Shown here: positions 1 to 8,210 of the stretch, piece after piece
How the letters are laid out: the number at the start of each line of letters is the position of its first letter
Position numbering within the stretch: the first letter of the stretch is position 1
Source: a virus
Length of the DNA stretch: 64,000 nt
Reading direction: 5' to 3' (one strand)
Virus record (IMG/VR): IMGVR_UViG_3300021438_000014
Span: 1 to 64,000 of that record
Position numbers and translations under genes: made by a program
Notes under the pieces: generated by a model
Database searches by the model: none
What the model saw: the letters and a program-made list of their open reading frames with translations, nothing else
What the model was told of the DNA's origin: nothing

Positions 1-298
1 TTCCGTATTTAAAGGCGTATTCAATAGCGCATATCCCCATGGAAGTGGCTATTGTTCCAAAAATCCCGATGATTGCTTGCTTAGTGGTGAGGTCTGATTC
101 TTCAGTTAAAAGATCTTTGACCATACTCTTTAAGTCACCATATCGATGTGACCCCTCTGAATTAGCATACCAAGGCAGCCATGGGGTTAATGCAATACTA
201 TTAGTCTTTTCAATGTCATTGACTACTGATTCTATATTTGGAATTGCGTTCTCGAAATATAGGATATTGTTGTAAACCTCTTTATAGGCAATGCCCAC
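1..298 (-). CDS. Partial protein, probable 2OG-Fe(II) oxygenase N-terminus
   Basis: An open frame runs from a GTG at 298 leftward off the window edge, giving the first 99 or so residues. An AGAGG ribosome site lies 7 bases before the GTG, inside the end of the upstream gene, so the start is well supported. The visible part resembles the N-terminal region of the neighbouring oxygenase at 301-1098: a 'YFENAIPNIESVV' stretch corresponds to 'LYENVIEDPRKLI' there, followed by a W-rich segment and a similar G-D-L patch. The catalytic double-stranded beta helix would lie beyond the window, so no HxD motif can be checked. The family call is inference from paralogy and operon position. Confidence 0.6.
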   Translation of the reverse strand, partial: MGIAYKEVYNNILYFENAIPNIESVVNDIEKTNSIALTPWLPWYANSEGSHRYGDLKSMVKDLLTEESDLTTKQAIIGIFGTIATSMGICAIEYAFKYG

Positions 299-300
299 AG

Positions 301-1098
301 TTATGCCTCTGGTGTTAAATACGGGTTTACAATTGGCTCGTACTGGGATCCTGCGTTAAAGAACTTACGAGACTCTTCATCATGTTGATCATAGTCTGGG
401 TGGAATACAAATCCAGGGAACATGTATTTATCTCCAGACTTCATGATGTGAACCTGATGCTTGTAGGGATGCGTAGACGGGAAGATCAATGCTGATCCAG
501 CCTTTGGCTTACGCCAGAAGTCAATTAGACCTGAATCCTTAGCATCCTCGATATCTTCTTCTGGCTTCAGTAGGTCATTCTTTGGGTCGCGGAGATCATA
601 GTCTCGAATGATGAATGAGATTTCCCCACCCTCGTAGTCTTCATTCAGATATAGAACAATAGAGTACTTCAAAGTACGGTCGCCAGCCTGGGCATCAAAG
701 TGGGCCCCCATTGCACAGCCTGGTCGATACTTCATGATTCCTACGAAAGGAGATAGATTTGGCTCATAATCGAACTCTCGGTCTCTAAAGTAAGCTTCCG
801 CTACCTTCTTAACACCTGAGCGAATCTGATCAATAATGTACTGAACATCTGCCTTATATTCCTCTGGAAGTTGGTCAACCAGATCAGGATTAAAATCTTT
901 TTTACCACCAAAAGTGTGACCATCATTGCTATTTGATAGCCACTTACCCCACTTAGGGATGACAGAGTAGACTTCCTCGACCGAATCAAGATCTTCAATC
1001 ATCTTAATGAGTTTACGAGGGTCCTCGATTACGTTCTCGTATAGGAAAACCTCTTCATGAAGTTTCTCAGCTAGGTGCATTTCTTTATTCTCTGACAT
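301..1098 (-). CDS. 2OG-Fe(II) oxygenase, prolyl-hydroxylase-like
   Basis: The C-terminal half carries the double-stranded beta-helix signature of 2-oxoglutarate/Fe(II) dioxygenases: HFD (H133, D135), 'LYLNEDYEGGEISF', an 'LIFPSTHPYKHQV' segment with the distal iron ligand probably H214, and K224 where many relatives have Arg. Lys at the 2OG-binding position is what collagen-type prolyl 4-hydroxylases use. The first 110 residues are a less conserved helical region. Such enzymes hydroxylate Pro, Lys, Asn or other substrates using O2 and 2OG; the substrate here is not shown. It sits second-last in the visible part of a minus-strand run of related genes downstream of the tail-fibre block. Confidence 0.85.
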   Translation of the reverse strand: MSENKEMHLAEKLHEEVFLYENVIEDPRKLIKMIEDLDSVEEVYSVIPKWGKWLSNSNDGHTFGGKKDFNPDLVDQLPEEYKADVQYIIDQIRSGVKKVAEAYFRDREFDYEPNLSPFVGIMKYRPGCAMGAHFDAQAGDRTLKYSIVLYLNEDYEGGEISFIIRDYDLRDPKNDLLKPEEDIEDAKDSGLIDFWRKPKAGSALIFPSTHPYKHQVHIMKSGDKYMFPGFVFHPDYDQHDEESRKFFNAGSQYEPIVNPYLTPEA

Positions 1099-1131
1099 GT
1101 ATATAATCCTATCTTAAGTATCTATTTGTAA

Positions 1132-1725
1132 TTAAAAGTCCCAAAAGGCCATAATGGTGTATCTAAATCCTGAGGTTACTTCCTTCACCCCGTGAATATT
1201 TTCAAAACCACCGGGAAAAACTAGTAAGTCATTCTTTTCCGGTTTTATCTCTAGGCCATGATCTGGGAAGTAGATCTCCCCGCCTGAGTAGTCAGAATTA
1301 GCATATAGTATAGATACATATTTCAACTTACTAAACTCAGATACATTGCCCTTGTAGTCTGAATTATCTGAGTGTGGGTCAGCTTGTCCACCTTTTGACC
1401 ACCGCTGGGCTTGTACATAGGTATCTAGTACAGGGTGTTCAAAGATACTTTCTACAGTTGATTTAAACTTTTTACTTAGGTTTAAAAAGTAATCCTTTGA
1501 AAGACCTCTAGACTCGAGGTTACTTTCCATATCTACTAAAGAGATTCCATAGGACTTATTGAATGATGTCTCGCTCCAAGGAAGTTCATCATTTTTTAAA
1601 ATATCCATAAGGATATCCAGCTCTTTTTCATCCAGGAAATCAGATATTCTAACTAGTCGATTAGTTTTAATACCCAACTTACTATCTAAAATAGGCTCAT
1701 CTTTGTAGTAAGTTATAGTATTCAT
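1132..1725 (-). CDS. 2OG-Fe(II) oxygenase
   Basis: A 197-residue P4Hc-type dioxygenase. Iron ligands are H118 and D120 (DPHSD) and H178 (NIHGV); R188 in 'SGFRY' is the expected 2OG-binding Arg. The 'SDYSGGEIYFP' strand pair is the family hallmark. The start overlaps the stop of the upstream gene by four bases (ATGA), indicating coupled translation with the oxygenase at 1722-2417. Substrate unknown; protein side chains of co-expressed tail proteins are an attractive but unproven target. Confidence 0.85.
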   Translation of the reverse strand: MNTITYYKDEPILDSKLGIKTNRLVRISDFLDEKELDILMDILKNDELPWSETSFNKSYGISLVDMESNLESRGLSKDYFLNLSKKFKSTVESIFEHPVLDTYVQAQRWSKGGQADPHSDNSDYKGNVSEFSKLKYVSILYANSDYSGGEIYFPDHGLEIKPEKNDLLVFPGGFENIHGVKEVTSGFRYTIMAFWDF

Positions 1726-2417
1726 TGAGGTTGACGTTCACCTGTGTGCTTGGCGATAGTCCAGAAAAATGGGCAAGTGTAGCGAATGCCTGATTCGATC
1801 TTCGTTACTCCATGGATGTAGTTCATATCACCAGGGAAGAAGTATGCAGCTCCACGCTTAGGCTTGAACTGAATTCCTTGGAGTGGGAAATACAACTCCC
1901 CACCCTCGTAGTCATCATTGATATAAAAGAGTCCAGCAATATCGTAGTAAGGGAAATCATTAGGGATACCGCGGTTAGGCTCTTCATGCAGTTCTTTGTC
2001 TGCATGGGGCATCTGCAACTGACCTGGAAGCCAGCGCACCATAGCCGGGCTAGTGGGGATTGCGTCAACCTGAAGGTACTTATCTACCTCAACCTTTAGG
2101 CGAGCTACCATTCCTTCAATAATCTTAGGAATCTCTTCACTAGTTTTACGGATCGTATCGTATGTGGCTACTCGATCCTTCCAGTACTCTGAGTCATAGA
2201 TTACGGTACCATCGTCATTGTAGTGAGTTTCAGTCACGTCCCAATATTCGTTATTACGAATGAAGGTATCTAAAGTAGTAATCTCTTCTTCAGTCATAAA
2301 GTTTTCTAGAGTAACAATGTTGTCAGGGGAGTTACCAAAGAATCCTGAAGGAGTTATAGAGACTCGGTCATTCATCGCGTGTTGGTTATTGGAGTTTTCG
2401 AACTCGTTATTCTGCAT
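1722..2417 (-). CDS. 2OG-Fe(II) oxygenase
   Basis: A 231-residue dioxygenase with iron ligands H138 and D140 (PHAD), H202 (YIHGV) and 2OG-binding R212 (SGIRY); the 'NDDYEGGELYFP' motif is complete. The region between HxD and the glycine-rich strand is extended by about 15 residues, consistent with a substrate-lid loop. It lies 13 bases downstream of the DUF6065-like gene at 2431 and overlaps the following oxygenase gene, so it belongs to the same transcription unit. Confidence 0.87.
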   Translation of the reverse strand: MQNNEFENSNNQHAMNDRVSITPSGFFGNSPDNIVTLENFMTEEEITTLDTFIRNNEYWDVTETHYNDDGTVIYDSEYWKDRVATYDTIRKTSEEIPKIIEGMVARLKVEVDKYLQVDAIPTSPAMVRWLPGQLQMPHADKELHEEPNRGIPNDFPYYDIAGLFYINDDYEGGELYFPLQGIQFKPKRGAAYFFPGDMNYIHGVTKIESGIRYTCPFFWTIAKHTGERQPQ

Positions 2418-2430
2418 AGTTATATCCTAG

Positions 2431-3162
2431 TTATCCGTAAATTCTTCTAGTCCAGACGGAGTTCTTGTATACTCCACCATCTCGTACTCGATACTTGGTT
2501 GAGTTATCATGGTTACTCTTAACCATAGTCTTGTAGTCAGGAACCGAGATCTCTGACTCCCAGTCCTCACGCTTGAAAGGGATGAGCTGAGCATAAGGAG
2601 TTCCAGCTGGTAGAATTCCAGTCCAACCTTCCTTAATAAAGAAAGGCATGGTTCCTGGTAAATTCACCTTATCATTGTCAATCACGCCATTAGTTGTCTG
2701 GAATGGTAGATCATACCGATTCAGTGGGTGAGTGTACAGAACGCTGTACCCCTCCGGAACTGATACGGCCCAGTCAGCCCACCAAGCAAAGTGCTTCTCG
2801 TGATAACCCATGGGGTGGACAAACTGAGGTAGTGGGTCTCGGGGGCCGCAGAAATCTTGGTTCTGAGGGTCTAATACTTTTACTGCAATTTGATTATTTG
2901 AATCTAGATAGAACTCTAGGTCACATGGTGTTTTATAGACATATCCAGTCATCATTACATCCATGATTGCTGGGCACGCCTTCCATGTAGGGATCTTCCC
3001 TTGCTGTGGGTGCTCCCATGGCTCGTTAGTCATTGGATTGATGGCAAACCGATCTGCTTTACGATACCAGTCTGGAATGTTTTTAGATGTGGGTTCAGGT
3101 GTTGACTTACTGTCTTTTTTAAGCCACGGGCGGTTAGCAATAAATTTAATCTTGTTGCTCAA
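2431..3162 (-). CDS. Conserved phage protein, paralogue of the DUF6065-like neighbour
   Basis: Function unknown. This 243-residue protein has an N-terminal 'IPDWYRKADRF' patch and many Trp/Pro residues, and its C-terminal half contains 'GILPAGTPYAQLIPF' followed by an acidic 'EISV' strand. The same arrangement ('FIPAGTPVAAVLPI ... LEIS') occurs in the protein encoded just upstream at 3146-3880, so the two are probably divergent duplicates with a beta-barrel fold. The genes overlap by 17 bases. Placement inside an oxygenase/glycosyltransferase operon suggests a role linked to the same modification; this is inference. Confidence 0.6.
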   Translation of the reverse strand: MSNKIKFIANRPWLKKDSKSTPEPTSKNIPDWYRKADRFAINPMTNEPWEHPQQGKIPTWKACPAIMDVMMTGYVYKTPCDLEFYLDSNNQIAVKVLDPQNQDFCGPRDPLPQFVHPMGYHEKHFAWWADWAVSVPEGYSVLYTHPLNRYDLPFQTTNGVIDNDKVNLPGTMPFFIKEGWTGILPAGTPYAQLIPFKREDWESEISVPDYKTMVKSNHDNSTKYRVRDGGVYKNSVWTRRIYG

Positions 3163-3880
3163 TCGTGGCTCCTGTCACTGGGCATGTAATGGTCTTCAAT
3201 TTAATCGATTTAGTTTCGTGTTTTCCGACGACTTCACCCTTGTAGTTCAAAGCATCTCGATACATTTTTGACCAGTCCCCGACACCATTTTTGATTTCTG
3301 CAGCATCTCCGTACTTGGTTACTTCTTCCCAGTACGCACGGTCAAGGAATTTATCTGAAATCTCTAGTTGATAGTCGCCCTCTAAGGCTCCTAAAGAGAT
3401 AGGGAGAACTGCAGCAACTGGAGTTCCAGCCGGGATGAATACTTCAATGTTTGGTTCCGTTAGACGCCAACCCAGAGGTAGTTCTGGCATATAGAATGAA
3501 GTACTAATCAGGGTTGTATAGCATTGAGCACCACGAATGAACTGATTTGGAACAGGCATCGATAGAAGGGTAGTGTTCTGATCAGTTTTAAACACTAAAC
3601 CTGATCTGAAGCTAATAGTCGCATTTCCGCGGCCAGTGTATACATACTCTTCCCCCTCGAGGACTTTGATGTGGGTGTCAGTAGTATCGGTAATTCCATC
3701 CCAGATGAAGCGAATATCCTTAGGGAACGATATTCCCCAGCCTAGTTTATTAGTCAGACTTACAGGGAAGCACATATATGCGTGCTTATCTGCAGTCTCG
3801 TCCATCCAGTCTCGTCTAGCGGTTAATGGTTCAATGTTTGCTACATTGTTTCCAGCCTTGGTTACAGTAATAGTCTTCAC
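3146..3880 (-). CDS. DUF6065-like protein
   Basis: A 244-residue protein starting at GTG 3880, whose G overlaps the TAG stop of the upstream oxygenase (TAGTG). The 'ARRDWMDETADKHAY' segment followed by 'CFPVSLTNKLGWGI' matches my recollection of the DUF6065 family (W-M-D-x-T then a hydrophobic N-x-x-GW stretch); that match was not tested by search. No enzymatic motif is evident. The C-terminus has a short Cys pair region (CPVTGATIE). It shares the PAGTP-type strand with its downstream neighbour, so both may use one fold. Confidence 0.6.
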   Translation of the reverse strand: MKTITVTKAGNNVANIEPLTARRDWMDETADKHAYMCFPVSLTNKLGWGISFPKDIRFIWDGITDTTDTHIKVLEGEEYVYTGRGNATISFRSGLVFKTDQNTTLLSMPVPNQFIRGAQCYTTLISTSFYMPELPLGWRLTEPNIEVFIPAGTPVAAVLPISLGALEGDYQLEISDKFLDRAYWEEVTKYGDAAEIKNGVGDWSKMYRDALNYKGEVVGKHETKSIKLKTITCPVTGATIEQQD

Positions 3881-4638
3881 TAGTTACCAGTCTCCTCGTA
3901 GAACTTAGGGTTGTGGAACTTCTCTGAGAAGTCAAGCATGGTAACCATCGAATATTTGACACCAGAGATTACTGGCATTGCACGATGCGGGTACATGAAG
4001 TTTGAAGGGAAGATATAAGTCTCTCCAGCCTTTGGTTTAATGGTTGCACCCTGTAGACGGAAGAACAATTCTCCACCTTCATAGTCATCATTAGGAAAGC
4101 TAACTAGAGATACTACGCAGTTGTATGAGTAGCCGTGGTCGTGGTGCTCCTGGAAGTGCTGACCTTCTCCATAACGAACGTAGTTAGTTGCTTCCCAGTA
4201 TCGAAGCTCTCCTACGTTGTATCGGCGGGTATAGTCCTTAACAGCTTGGAGTTGGCGATAGTTGACATCATCTGCCAACTCTTGTAGTGCTAGTCCAGCT
4301 TCTGACTTATCGTTGATAATGTCTGACTTTTTGTATTTAAAATCTACGCAATCACGGTATTCTGGCATTCGCATGGCATAGCCAACCATAGCCTCGGCGT
4401 ATGAGTAGTTATTGCTTGGATCAGCTAGCACTGTTTCCAGTCGCTCGATGATATTCATATCCTTTGGTAGGACATCTCGATATACCCAAATTCCTGACCC
4501 AGGGGCAACCTCTTCGCAGGATGTCCAGGTTTTCTCTTCGATGTTATACCAAGCTTTTAGACGTTCTTCTACTGTCTTCTGCTCTTGCTTACCTAGCTCT
4601 TCTATTTTCGCTGAGGTACTTACTATCTCTGGTTGCAT
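3880..4638 (-). CDS. 2OG-Fe(II) oxygenase, Lys-type 2OG site
   Basis: A 252-residue dioxygenase. The metal site is HHDHG (H165, D167) with distal H218 (YPHRA); the 2OG-binding residue is K228 (SGVKY), the Lys variant seen in collagen-type prolyl hydroxylases. 'NDDYEGGELFF' is intact. The first 140 residues form a charged helical extension. TAATG and TAGTG one-base overlaps join it to both neighbours, so translation is coupled through the operon. Confidence 0.86.
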   Translation of the reverse strand: MQPEIVSTSAKIEELGKQEQKTVEERLKAWYNIEEKTWTSCEEVAPGSGIWVYRDVLPKDMNIIERLETVLADPSNNYSYAEAMVGYAMRMPEYRDCVDFKYKKSDIINDKSEAGLALQELADDVNYRQLQAVKDYTRRYNVGELRYWEATNYVRYGEGQHFQEHHDHGYSYNCVVSLVSFPNDDYEGGELFFRLQGATIKPKAGETYIFPSNFMYPHRAMPVISGVKYSMVTMLDFSEKFHNPKFYEETGN

Positions 4639-5372
4639 TAGTATTTCAACTCATATTCCGTAATTACATGTGGTACTCGACGATTAACATTATCACGATC
4701 ATTGTAGTCGCTCATGATGACTATAGCGTACTTGGTTCCGTCGATCATATCTTCAGAGGCATGCTCATAGATAAAGATAGACGGGAATACTACAATATCT
4801 CCTGCTTTAGGCTTAATCTTCAAGCCATCCATTCGAGGGAAATAAATCTCTCCGCCTTCATAGTCATCATTCAAATAGATAACGATAGATACAGTACTGA
4901 CATAGGTTGGACCATGGTCAGCGTGAATCTTAAAGTGGGTACCCTTACCGGGATACTTTACAAAATTAAATGCCTCGAATGACTGCATCCCTACACCCCA
5001 GTAGCGCCCGTAGTCTGATACGCAGCTATACATGCTCTGAAAAATTTCTTCATGCATATCCAGAAGCTCGGCATTCTGAGGAGTTCTAGGCCCTAAATCC
5101 TTCGAGCCAAACTTAAAGTCTAGGGCATTTCTAGCTGAAACATCCGCCTCAGCTGAGTTGGTAACCATGGCACCCTGCCATTTGTAGGGTCCTGACCCAT
5201 CTAGCTTATTTTCGAGGGTTTGAATAAACTTTGCGCATTGCTCTGGTGTATAGGCGCCTCTATAGATATTTATACCTAGAGCTGGATTTAGTACGGTAAC
5301 GTTACCATACTGTCGATCTGGCATTCTATTAGATGAGGTCTCTGATCTATCTTTAGTGAACCAATCATTCAT
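4638..5372 (-). CDS. 2OG-Fe(II) oxygenase, Lys-type 2OG site
   Basis: A 244-residue dioxygenase with H150 and D152 (HADHG), distal H204 (YEHAS) and K214 (DGTKY) as 2OG-binding Lys. 'NDDYEGGEIYFP' is complete. It is the closest-looking relative of the enzyme at 3880-4638 (same HxDHG and GxKY forms), pointing to duplication. It is immediately downstream of the glycosyltransferase gene, which supports a hydroxylation-then-glycosylation order; that functional link is inference. Confidence 0.86.
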   Translation of the reverse strand: MNDWFTKDRSETSSNRMPDRQYGNVTVLNPALGINIYRGAYTPEQCAKFIQTLENKLDGSGPYKWQGAMVTNSAEADVSARNALDFKFGSKDLGPRTPQNAELLDMHEEIFQSMYSCVSDYGRYWGVGMQSFEAFNFVKYPGKGTHFKIHADHGPTYVSTVSIVIYLNDDYEGGEIYFPRMDGLKIKPKAGDIVVFPSIFIYEHASEDMIDGTKYAIVIMSDYNDRDNVNRRVPHVITEYELKY

Positions 5373-5388
5373 AGATCCAGTCTATACC

Positions 5389-6387
5389 TTATTCTAAAAT
5401 AATTGGCTCTAAAAGTCTAAAATCTTCTGCGTGTCTAGGTATACCTAAGTTGTTATAGTTTGGATTATATTCGCAAATTCTATGATCCATCCCTGACATT
5501 TTGCAATACTCTTCTACGGACTCTTTAGGGATGTCTCCATATATGCCTGTAAGTCTCCCTGATAGTAATAGATTTAGTTTCAACATTGAATCATCTGATT
5601 GTTTCCAGAAAGCATCTTTATTCATATCTGACCACGGGCGGTGGGTAGTCATTCTAGAGTGGATCTCGTCTGGGTACTCTTTGTATGTATTGTGGTAATA
5701 AAGGATTCTTGGTGTTGAATAGAAACGCCACCCGCGGCACCATGCTTGGATGGTTACATAAATCTCTTCACCGTGATAACACATATCCGGGTCTAGCGGG
5801 ACTTCATCTACAAACTCTTTAGGTGCAAATACCCAGCTGAGCTGTAGGTAGTAGTCTTCATGAACCGAACTATCCTCCGGAACTAGCTGAGTTCCCGGGA
5901 AACTATGGCCTGGAATATATCCTTCAGTTATGAATGGTCTATAGCTATTTTTTACTCGTCCTGCTCTAGAAGTATAGCTAATGCTCCAGTCTGAATTCAT
6001 CTCGTACTCTGGCCCAGAGACCGTGAGTAGCGCTTTAGGATTTATTTCTTTTGCTTTTTCGTATTCCTCTAGAACTATAGTGTCCCAGCCTTCGGCAAAT
6101 AAGTTGTGCCCGCAGGTATAGAGAATATAGTCATATTCTTCAGATACTTCTGTTGTCTTATCCCTAGACCAAAGTACCCCTCTATATTTTGAGAGATCGT
6201 ATTTTCTATAGACTAGCTGACCCTCAGGGATGAAACTTAGGTCTGCATGAAGCTCTGGCTTACTTTGCTCCGATACAATCGAGAATATTAGATTCCCTGG
6301 CTTAGCTGCCTTCTCATAGCAATCTCTAACTGACTCAGCTAGTTGACGCTCGCGATAGGCGATCATTGAGACAAGTATTTTTGTCAT
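5389..6387 (-). CDS. Glycosyltransferase resembling the hydroxyproline GlcNAc-transferase family (PF11397-like)
   Basis: A 332-residue cytoplasmic glycosyltransferase of GT-A type. The N-terminus 'ILVSMIAYRERQLAES' followed by 'CYEKAAKPGNLIFSIV' matches the start of the GlcNAc family whose founder glycosylates hydroxyproline on Skp1. Further family landmarks are 'YRGVLWSRD' (68-76), 'GHNLFAEGWD' (93-102), 'VPLDPDMCYHGEE' (196-208) and a late 'YYHN'. The usual DxH sugar-nucleotide/metal site appears as C92-G93-H94, so the first acidic residue is replaced by Cys. Its start overlaps the end of the upstream gene (ATGA). The donor sugar cannot be read from sequence. Confidence 0.75.
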   Translation of the reverse strand: MTKILVSMIAYRERQLAESVRDCYEKAAKPGNLIFSIVSEQSKPELHADLSFIPEGQLVYRKYDLSKYRGVLWSRDKTTEVSEEYDYILYTCGHNLFAEGWDTIVLEEYEKAKEINPKALLTVSGPEYEMNSDWSISYTSRAGRVKNSYRPFITEGYIPGHSFPGTQLVPEDSSVHEDYYLQLSWVFAPKEFVDEVPLDPDMCYHGEEIYVTIQAWCRGWRFYSTPRILYYHNTYKEYPDEIHSRMTTHRPWSDMNKDAFWKQSDDSMLKLNLLLSGRLTGIYGDIPKESVEEYCKMSGMDHRICEYNPNYNNLGIPRHAEDFRLLEPIILE

Positions 6388-7178
6388 AGAGGTATATATC
6401 CTTCAACATTCTTAATAAAGTCTATACCTACAACAGTGCATTGCTGACATCCAGGACATTCCTTATTACCTTCCGGTAAGTCGTTAAAGTATGGCCCATG
6501 CCCGGAATGCTCGTAATATCTTATGTCACCATCGAGCTTATACTTCTTCATAGCCTCTGCGTACTGGATATTTCCTTCTTCGGAGTAGCAATCAATGTCA
6601 TAAATCCAGTGGTCTTTAGTTGCATAATTAGCAAAAAGAACTGTTACGTAAGCTTCTTCATCGTCTACTGGATATCTAGGCCGAGTATGTACCTGCTGTT
6701 GGCCCATAAAAAAGATTCCGCTATTATTTTGCTCCTCGAAACGCTCACCATCAATTGAGAGCCCCCAGCTCGGAACTCGATGTGATTCCACGCAAATATC
6801 CGCTGTGTATTGAGTAGCTGGTTGATCCATGTGCTCCCAGATGTATGGGGTTATTCCCTTATATTGCTGGTATCTGGCTACCCAAACTATTTTTAGTCTA
6901 AGTTCTGGTAATCCCCATTGTTCTTTTCCTAGATTCTCTAGGTACTCCCAGACCTCTGGTGGAAAGTCTACCTCTGTATGCCATCTACCGAGGATGTTGT
7001 GATACGGAGTTGCATTAGGTTTATTTTCTGAACCTGGTCCCCAGTTTGCTTGTTCATCAATAGTTGTTTTTACCTTATTCAAAATATCTTTAGTAAATAC
7101 ATTTTCTAGATAAAAAGCTGGCTTGCCTTCTGGAAGCTTCCATTTAATGTTTGGACTAGTATCAGCGTGTATAGGCAC
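6384..7178 (-). CDS. Divergent 2OG-Fe(II) oxygenase-like protein with C-terminal Cys cluster
   Basis: A 264-residue protein starting at GTG 7178 behind an AGGAGAG ribosome site. A probable dioxygenase core is visible: HMD (H116, D118), 'WGLSIDGERF', then 'QQVHTRPRY' giving distal H164 and R166/R168. This form resembles the proteins at 25810 and 26673 rather than its operon neighbours. The C-terminus has C241, C244 and C247 (CPGCQQC), likely a metal site, unique among the window's oxygenases. It is the first gene after the terminator behind the tail-protein gene, so it opens the modification operon. Confidence 0.65.
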   Translation of the reverse strand: MPIHADTSPNIKWKLPEGKPAFYLENVFTKDILNKVKTTIDEQANWGPGSENKPNATPYHNILGRWHTEVDFPPEVWEYLENLGKEQWGLPELRLKIVWVARYQQYKGITPYIWEHMDQPATQYTADICVESHRVPSWGLSIDGERFEEQNNSGIFFMGQQQVHTRPRYPVDDEEAYVTVLFANYATKDHWIYDIDCYSEEGNIQYAEAMKKYKLDGDIRYYEHSGHGPYFNDLPEGNKECPGCQQCTVVGIDFIKNVEGYIPL

Positions 7179-7196
7179 AATCTCTCCTGGGAATGC

Positions 7197-7227
7197 TAAA
7201 AGAGGAGCAGATTTCTCTGCCCCTCTT
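7197..7227 (-). terminator. Rho-independent terminator after the FN3/Phe-Pro tail gene
   Basis: On the minus strand an 11-bp stem (AAGAGGGGCAG pairing with CTGCTCCTCTT, one G-U) is followed by TTTT. It separates the tail-fibre genes from the oxygenase operon, though read-through is possible because only about 20 bases separate it from the next GTG. Confidence 0.8.
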
Positions 7228-7244
7228 CTAGGTTATATCTTTTT

Positions 7245-8210
7245 TTATTCTTCGTCTTCTTCGACTTCAGATTCCTCTTCCATCATACTCGGATCAATAG
7301 AGAAGATTCCAAAGCGTGGTGGGAATGAAGGTGGGAAGAACGGTGGGAAGAACGGTGGGAAGAACGGTGGGAAGAACGGTGGGAAGAATGGGAAGTAAGG
7401 GAAGAACGGTGGGAAGAACGGTGGGAAGAATGGGAAGTAAGGAGGGAAGAACGGTGGGAAGAACGGTGGGAAGAACGGTGGGAAGAATGGGAAGTAAGGA
7501 GGGAAGAACGGTGGGAAGAACGGTGGGAAGAACGGTGGTGTAGTAGAGATAGTATTAGTGGTTACAGTAGCCGAGTTACCATTTGCGTTAGTGGCATAGA
7601 GGCTAAAGTACTCATTTGTTCCACCTGGAACGGGGGTATCGTAGTATACAGCGCTAGTAGGAGTGCCGCTATTGGCTAGGGACCCTACTCCGATGACGAT
7701 AGGAGTATTTGGGGCTAGCGATGGAACCAGCGTAGTTTGAGTAATAGCTGAACCACCAGTTGCTCCTACAGTCCAAGCAATTCGGTCAGAGTCAGCACTT
7801 GGCGAGCTTAGGGCTGGCGACTGAGGAGCTTGAGGAACAGTAGTAACTGCAACTGAAGATGATGTTACTGCATTAGAATTTCCAGCAGCATTCTTTGCAA
7901 CTACAGAGAATGTATATGAAACTCCAGAAGCAAGACCTTCAAACACAAACGGTGCACCACCAGTAGGTAGTGTAGTTGTATTCTTAGTTACAGTTGCTGG
8001 GGTTGAAGTGATGTCATAGCTTGTTGCTGCTGGAGATAGTGCTGGAAGGGTCCATACTAGGTTTACAGCACCACCCTGACCATTAGTTCCGGTAGCTACA
8101 GCAAGGTATGGTCGGTTAGTTCCAACGTTAGTTGCAGTTGTGATTGTTACATCATTAGGCTGTAGGAAGTCATTCTGTGACTGTGAGTGTCTACCAGCTC
8201 TTTTTGCCAT
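7245..8210 (-). CDS. Tail-associated protein with two FN3-like domains and a Phe-Pro repeat
   Basis: A 321-residue virion-type protein. Residues about 36-125 and 126-222 look like two fibronectin type III domains (W-T-x-P, Y-x-F/Y-S-V strands, 'N-x-x-G-x-S' loops). Residues 225-299 are a low-complexity run of PPFF units with occasional PYFPF, followed by an acidic tail (308-321). The start follows a TTAAGAA-rich site near the fibre gene upstream. FN3 domains on phage tails usually contact the host surface. The Phe-Pro run is very unusual and offers about 35 prolines to a prolyl hydroxylase; the next genes encode such enzymes. Virion location is inferred from position. Confidence 0.75.
   Translation of the reverse strand: MAKRAGRHSQSQNDFLQPNDVTITTATNVGTNRPYLAVATGTNGQGGAVNLVWTLPALSPAATSYDITSTPATVTKNTTTLPTGGAPFVFEGLASGVSYTFSVVAKNAAGNSNAVTSSSVAVTTVPQAPQSPALSSPSADSDRIAWTVGATGGSAITQTTLVPSLAPNTPIVIGVGSLANSGTPTSAVYYDTPVPGGTNEYFSLYATNANGNSATVTTNTISTTPPFFPPFFPPFFPPYFPFFPPFFPPFFPPFFPPYFPFFPPFFPPFFPYFPFFPPFFPPFFPPFFPPFFPPSFPPRFGIFSIDPSMMEEESEVEEDEE
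7318..7535 (-). repeat. Tandem 12-base coding repeat
   Basis: On the plus strand the unit GGGAAGAACGGT recurs many times, interrupted by GGGAAGAATGGGAAGTAA variants at three roughly regular places (near 7381, 7425 and 7486). It encodes the PPFF/PYFPF run on the minus strand. The near-identical units suggest recent expansion or homogenisation by slippage. Confidence 0.95.

Noticed and set aside
39-275. Plus-strand ORF at the left edge
   Set aside because: It is the reverse frame of a minus-strand ORF that has a ribosome site and paralogues.
7318-7535. Possible CRISPR array
   Set aside because: The 12-base units are directly adjacent without unique spacers and lie inside a coding frame.
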